Under the pieces are notes generated by a model. That model was not told the origin of the DNA. It worked only from the letters and a program-made list of their open reading frames with translations, and made no database searches. From assembly GCA_015231595.1 (NCBI GenBank), contig JADGBH010000008.1:1-64000 (forward strand): DNA of 64,000 bases, given 5' to 3'. The translations under genes and the position numbers were made by a program. Shown here piece by piece: positions 63,239 to 64,000 of the stretch (positions are counted from its first letter, which is position 1; every line of letters starts with the position of its first letter). This DNA is from Desulfobacterales bacterium. GTDB taxonomy: Bacteria > Desulfobacterota > Desulfobacteria > Desulfobacterales > JADGBH01.

Positions 63239-64000
63239 TTAATTTACAATTATTTTTCCTTCTACATCTTCGGATATAACATCTCCTATAATTTTAGAAT
63301 GCAAAACACCTTCATTTTTCAAAGCTTCAATCATATTTTCAGATTCTTCTGCTTTAACGCTTATAAGAAGACCTCCTGATGTTTGAGGGTCAAAAAGAAT
63401 ATCTTTTATTACAGAATCTACCGAACTTTCAAACTTAACAAATTTTTCAAAAAAATTCTTGTTTTTGTAGGATCCTTCTGGAATTAAACCAAATTGTGAA
63501 AACTCTATAGCTTCTAGTATTATCGGAATATTATTAGCATAAATTCTTATACTTATTTTAGAATTTTTTATCATTTCAGATAAATGCCCAATCAATCCAA
63601 AACCAGTAATATCTGTACACCCATTAACAGAAAAATTTTGCATTATTTTTGCCGCTTTTTTATTAAGTTCCGCCATCTGCATTGAAACTTTCAAAATTGT
63701 TTCATCAGATGCTAATCCTCCTTTAATAGCTGTGCTTACTATTCCTGTTCCAAGAGGTTTTGTAAGAATAAGCCTATCACCTTCTTTTAAACTTCTTTTT
63801 TTTAAAATTCTATTAGGATGAATAAATCCTGTTACAGAAAGTCCATATTTCAATTCATTGTCAAATATACTATGGCCGCCAATTACAACAGCATCGGCTT
63901 CTTTTACTTTATCTATACCGCCTTGCAAAATTTGTCTTAAAATGGAAATATCCATAGTTTTTAAAGGATAACAAACAAGATTCATAGCTGTTTTAGGCTC
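63239..64000 (-). CDS. selD: Selenophosphate synthase (SelD), truncated by window end
   Basis: Makes selenophosphate from selenide and ATP, the donor used by SelA for selenocysteine. The visible part (about 253 residues) begins inside the enzyme (EPKTAMNLVCYP at the window edge) and continues with VIGGHSIFDNELKYGLSVTGF and LTKPLGTGIVS, then the C-terminal domain (TGFGLIGHL, DPQTSGGLLISV). The N-terminal glycine-rich site, including the Cys or selenocysteine residue of SelD, lies beyond the window and is not visible. Confidence 0.93.
   Translation of the reverse strand, partial: EPKTAMNLVCYPLKTMDISILRQILQGGIDKVKEADAVVIGGHSIFDNELKYGLSVTGFIHPNRILKKRSLKEGDRLILTKPLGTGIVSTAIKGGLASDETILKVSMQMAELNKKAAKIMQNFSVNGCTDITGFGLIGHLSEMIKNSKISIRIYANNIPIILEAIEFSQFGLIPEGSYKNKNFFEKFVKFESSVDSVIKDILFDPQTSGGLLISVKAEESENMIEALKNEGVLHSKIIGDVISEDVEGKIIVN

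Overview
The window is AT-rich bacterial chromosome that looks like an anaerobic Desulfobacterota, probably Desulfobacterales. The pointers are the selenocysteine genes selA and selD, an F0 ATP synthase block separated from its F1 genes, many REC, HDOD and histidine-kinase proteins with the 'AHEINTP' type H-box, a hydantoinase/oxoprolinase and histone-deacetylase-like pair, desulfoferrodoxin-like chemistry, and families of palindromic intergenic repeats. The genus cannot be fixed from the sequence alone. No phage, CRISPR array, rRNA or complete insertion sequence was seen. The one RNA gene is tRNA-Leu(CAG).

Layout. 1-4.3 kb: the 5' end of a possible recombinase gene behind a palindromic promoter, a hypothetical gene, and a ribF / flippase-like / def / fmt operon with overlapping genes. 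4.4-9 kb: tRNA-Leu, queD, and divergent dnaJ and grpE-dnaK. 9-13.5 kb: a coiled-coil hypothetical, then an amidohydrolase, an exported membrane-anchored protein and a B12-binding radical SAM protein in one operon. 13.6-20 kb: suhB, a long hflX, rplM-rpsI, a lipase-like hydrolase and a lipoprotein. 20-31 kb: acyl-CoA ligase, fused cobA-hemD, an FmdB-type zinc ribbon, a TPR protein, selA, epmA, an HDAC-like deacetylase and a hydantoinase/oxoprolinase. 31-35 kb: methyltransferase, CheX/DUF3334-like protein, a KptA-like protein that has lost its catalytic residues, and hemL. 34.7-36 kb: a dense repeat region next to a decayed solute-binding-protein gene. 36-39.9 kb: ADP-ribosylglycohydrolase, an exported superoxide-reductase-like lipoprotein, a PP-loop protein, nth, and a GxxExxY gene bounded by 41-bp inverted repeats. 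39.9-44 kb: F0 genes (c, a, AtpI, AtpZ), pyrK and a DUF362 ferredoxin. 44-54 kb: secreted and envelope proteins, namely an SGNH lipoprotein, a metzincin protease with a duplicated start region, and a block made of a giant lipoprotein, a FadL-like porin and an Ig/PKD-like lipoprotein. 54-64 kb: metallophosphoesterase, TerD-vWA protein, and a one-directional signalling cluster (PAS kinase, three REC-HDOD proteins, REC-kinase, REC-TPR) lying downstream of selD.

The core genes form ordinary operons for translation initiation, protein folding, tetrapyrrole synthesis and energy coupling. The less ordinary material is the set of dispersed palindromic repeats, the divergent or degenerate enzymes (KptA-like, SOR-like, long HflX), and the 55.8-63.2 kb signalling cluster, where two genes are bracketed by inverted 55-bp repeats.
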